This document shows positions 13,159 through 13,762 of a DNA stretch of 13,762 nucleotides, piece by piece. A program made the position numbers and the translations under genes. The stretch's first letter is position 1; each line of letters begins with the position of its first letter. Under the pieces are notes generated by a model. The model worked only from the letters and a program-made list of their open reading frames with translations, did not search any database and had not been told where the DNA came from. The DNA is from Actinomycetota bacterium (GTDB taxonomy: Bacteria > Actinomycetota > Actinomycetes > Nanopelagicales > Nanopelagicaceae). The stretch spans positions 1 to 13,762 of the forward strand of contig WLDY01000005.1 in NCBI GenBank assembly GCA_009704555.1. The letters are read 5' to 3'.

Positions 13159-13762
13159 TCAGCGAACGAAGACCTCTCGCCCTGCTTCCCTATCCATCTT
13201 GATCAACTCTCGCACGCCTTCGACTGCGACCTTGAGGAGCGAGTCAAGAGGTGGCATCGGATCCTTGGCATGGACCATTGCAATCCCACCAGCTCGTGCC
13301 TTGAGCATCGAAGAGACGATGTAGATACCGGCGGCCTCCATCTCGGAACAGAGCGCGCCACCTAACTCCCATGCCCGCCAGCGACTTAGAAGTTCGTCGG
13401 CAACGCCCATCCGCTCGGGTTCATGTTGACCATAGAAGGAATCCTTCGATTGCGAGATACCGGTGCGATGTGGCGCTCCAAGCCTCTTCGCTGCGATCTG
13501 GAGGGCACGCGTCACATCAAGGTCTGCGACTGCTGGGAATTCAATCGGTAGGTAGTGCTTCGTCGTTCCTTCATCTCTAATCGCTGCGGAGATGATCGCC
13601 AAGTCACCTGACCTGAGATCCTTCTGGATGTGTCCTGAGGTACCGACGCGCACGAAGGTATCTGCGCCACATCGATAGAGCTCTTCGACTGCGATCGCAG
13701 CAGAGGGGCAACCAATTCCGGTCGACGTGACGGAGACCGGGACACCATCAAGGGTTCCGGTG
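13159..13762 (-). CDS. udp: Nucleoside phosphorylase, uridine phosphorylase-like, partial (N-terminus off the right edge)
   Basis: The frame is open from the right edge to TGA at 13159-13161, giving 200 residues of a family usually about 250 long; roughly the first 50-90 residues are missing. Visible signatures of the PNP/UDP family are VTSTGIGCPSAAIAVEELYR (from the eleventh visible residue), then FVRVGTSGHIQ, where the arginine and GTSG loop bind phosphate. DSFYGQHEPER corresponds to the uridine-binding QER region, and SEMEAAGIY to the ribose-binding MES/MEA segment. It would split uridine (or a related nucleoside) with phosphate to base and ribose-1-phosphate in pyrimidine salvage. The middle glycine usual in GIGGPS is a cysteine here. 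A GTG at 13651-13653 is internal, not the start. Purine specificity cannot be excluded. Confidence 0.82.
   Translation of the reverse strand, partial: TGTLDGVPVSVTSTGIGCPSAAIAVEELYRCGADTFVRVGTSGHIQKDLRSGDLAIISAAIRDEGTTKHYLPIEFPAVADLDVTRALQIAAKRLGAPHRTGISQSKDSFYGQHEPERMGVADELLSRWRAWELGGALCSEMEAAGIYIVSSMLKARAGGIAMVHAKDPMPPLDSLLKVAVEGVRELIKMDREAGREVFVR

Overview
The window is a compact chromosomal stretch from what looks like an actinobacterium (Actinomycetota). The reasons are: repeated leaderless gene starts with a TANNNT box 6-7 nt before ATG/GTG, a DinB/mycothiol-type protein, a LLM flavin oxidoreductase, an MpaB/DUF2236 oxygenase, and a secreted protein whose Cys-Lys-rich tail resembles proteins I associate with planktonic freshwater/marine actinobacteria (Nanopelagicales-like). 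The lineage is inference. Composition is moderately GC-rich by eye, and GATC is conspicuously over-represented. No rRNA, tRNA, CRISPR, IS element, phage gene or replication origin is visible. There is no gene-free stretch above 300 bp; the largest gap is 118 bp (6974-7091).

Layout. (1) 1-3480, minus strand: a Ste24-type membrane metalloprotease, an MFS exporter and, 29 bp further on, a Kef-type cation/proton antiporter cut by the left edge. (2) 3558-5862: a beta-CASP metallo-beta-lactamase RNase (+), divergent from the protease, converging with and overlapping by 62 bp an MpaB-type oxygenase (-). (3) 5924-6973: a TerC-family integral membrane protein (-). (4) 7092-9806, plus strand: a gamma-glutamyltransferase-family Ntn hydrolase, a DinB-superfamily protein and a DedA-family membrane protein, ending head-on with (5) 9807-12679, minus strand: a secreted eight-cysteine protein, a LLM-class oxidoreductase and a thioredoxin. 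(6) 12764-13129: an AhpD/carboxymuconolactone-decarboxylase-like CxxC protein (+), divergent from thioredoxin across a GC-cored palindrome. (7) 13159-13762: a uridine-phosphorylase-like gene (-) cut by the right edge.

The genes are mostly housekeeping, membrane-transport and redox functions rather than one large pathway. The most suggestive unit is 12225-13129. There, a thioredoxin and a CxxC AhpD-like protein are divergently arranged around TTATACCC-TGG-GGGTATAA, a palindrome of the CsoR/CstR (copper or persulfide sensor) operator type. The adjacent LLM oxidoreductase has its own 18-bp MarR-like palindrome, TAGTTGAA-TC-TTCAACTA. Together they look like a small thiol/electrophile-stress regulon whose regulators lie outside the window. 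The second strong signal is genome-style: nine genes carry a -10-like box at the exact distance expected for leaderless transcripts, while three others carry a Shine-Dalgarno-like sequence instead.
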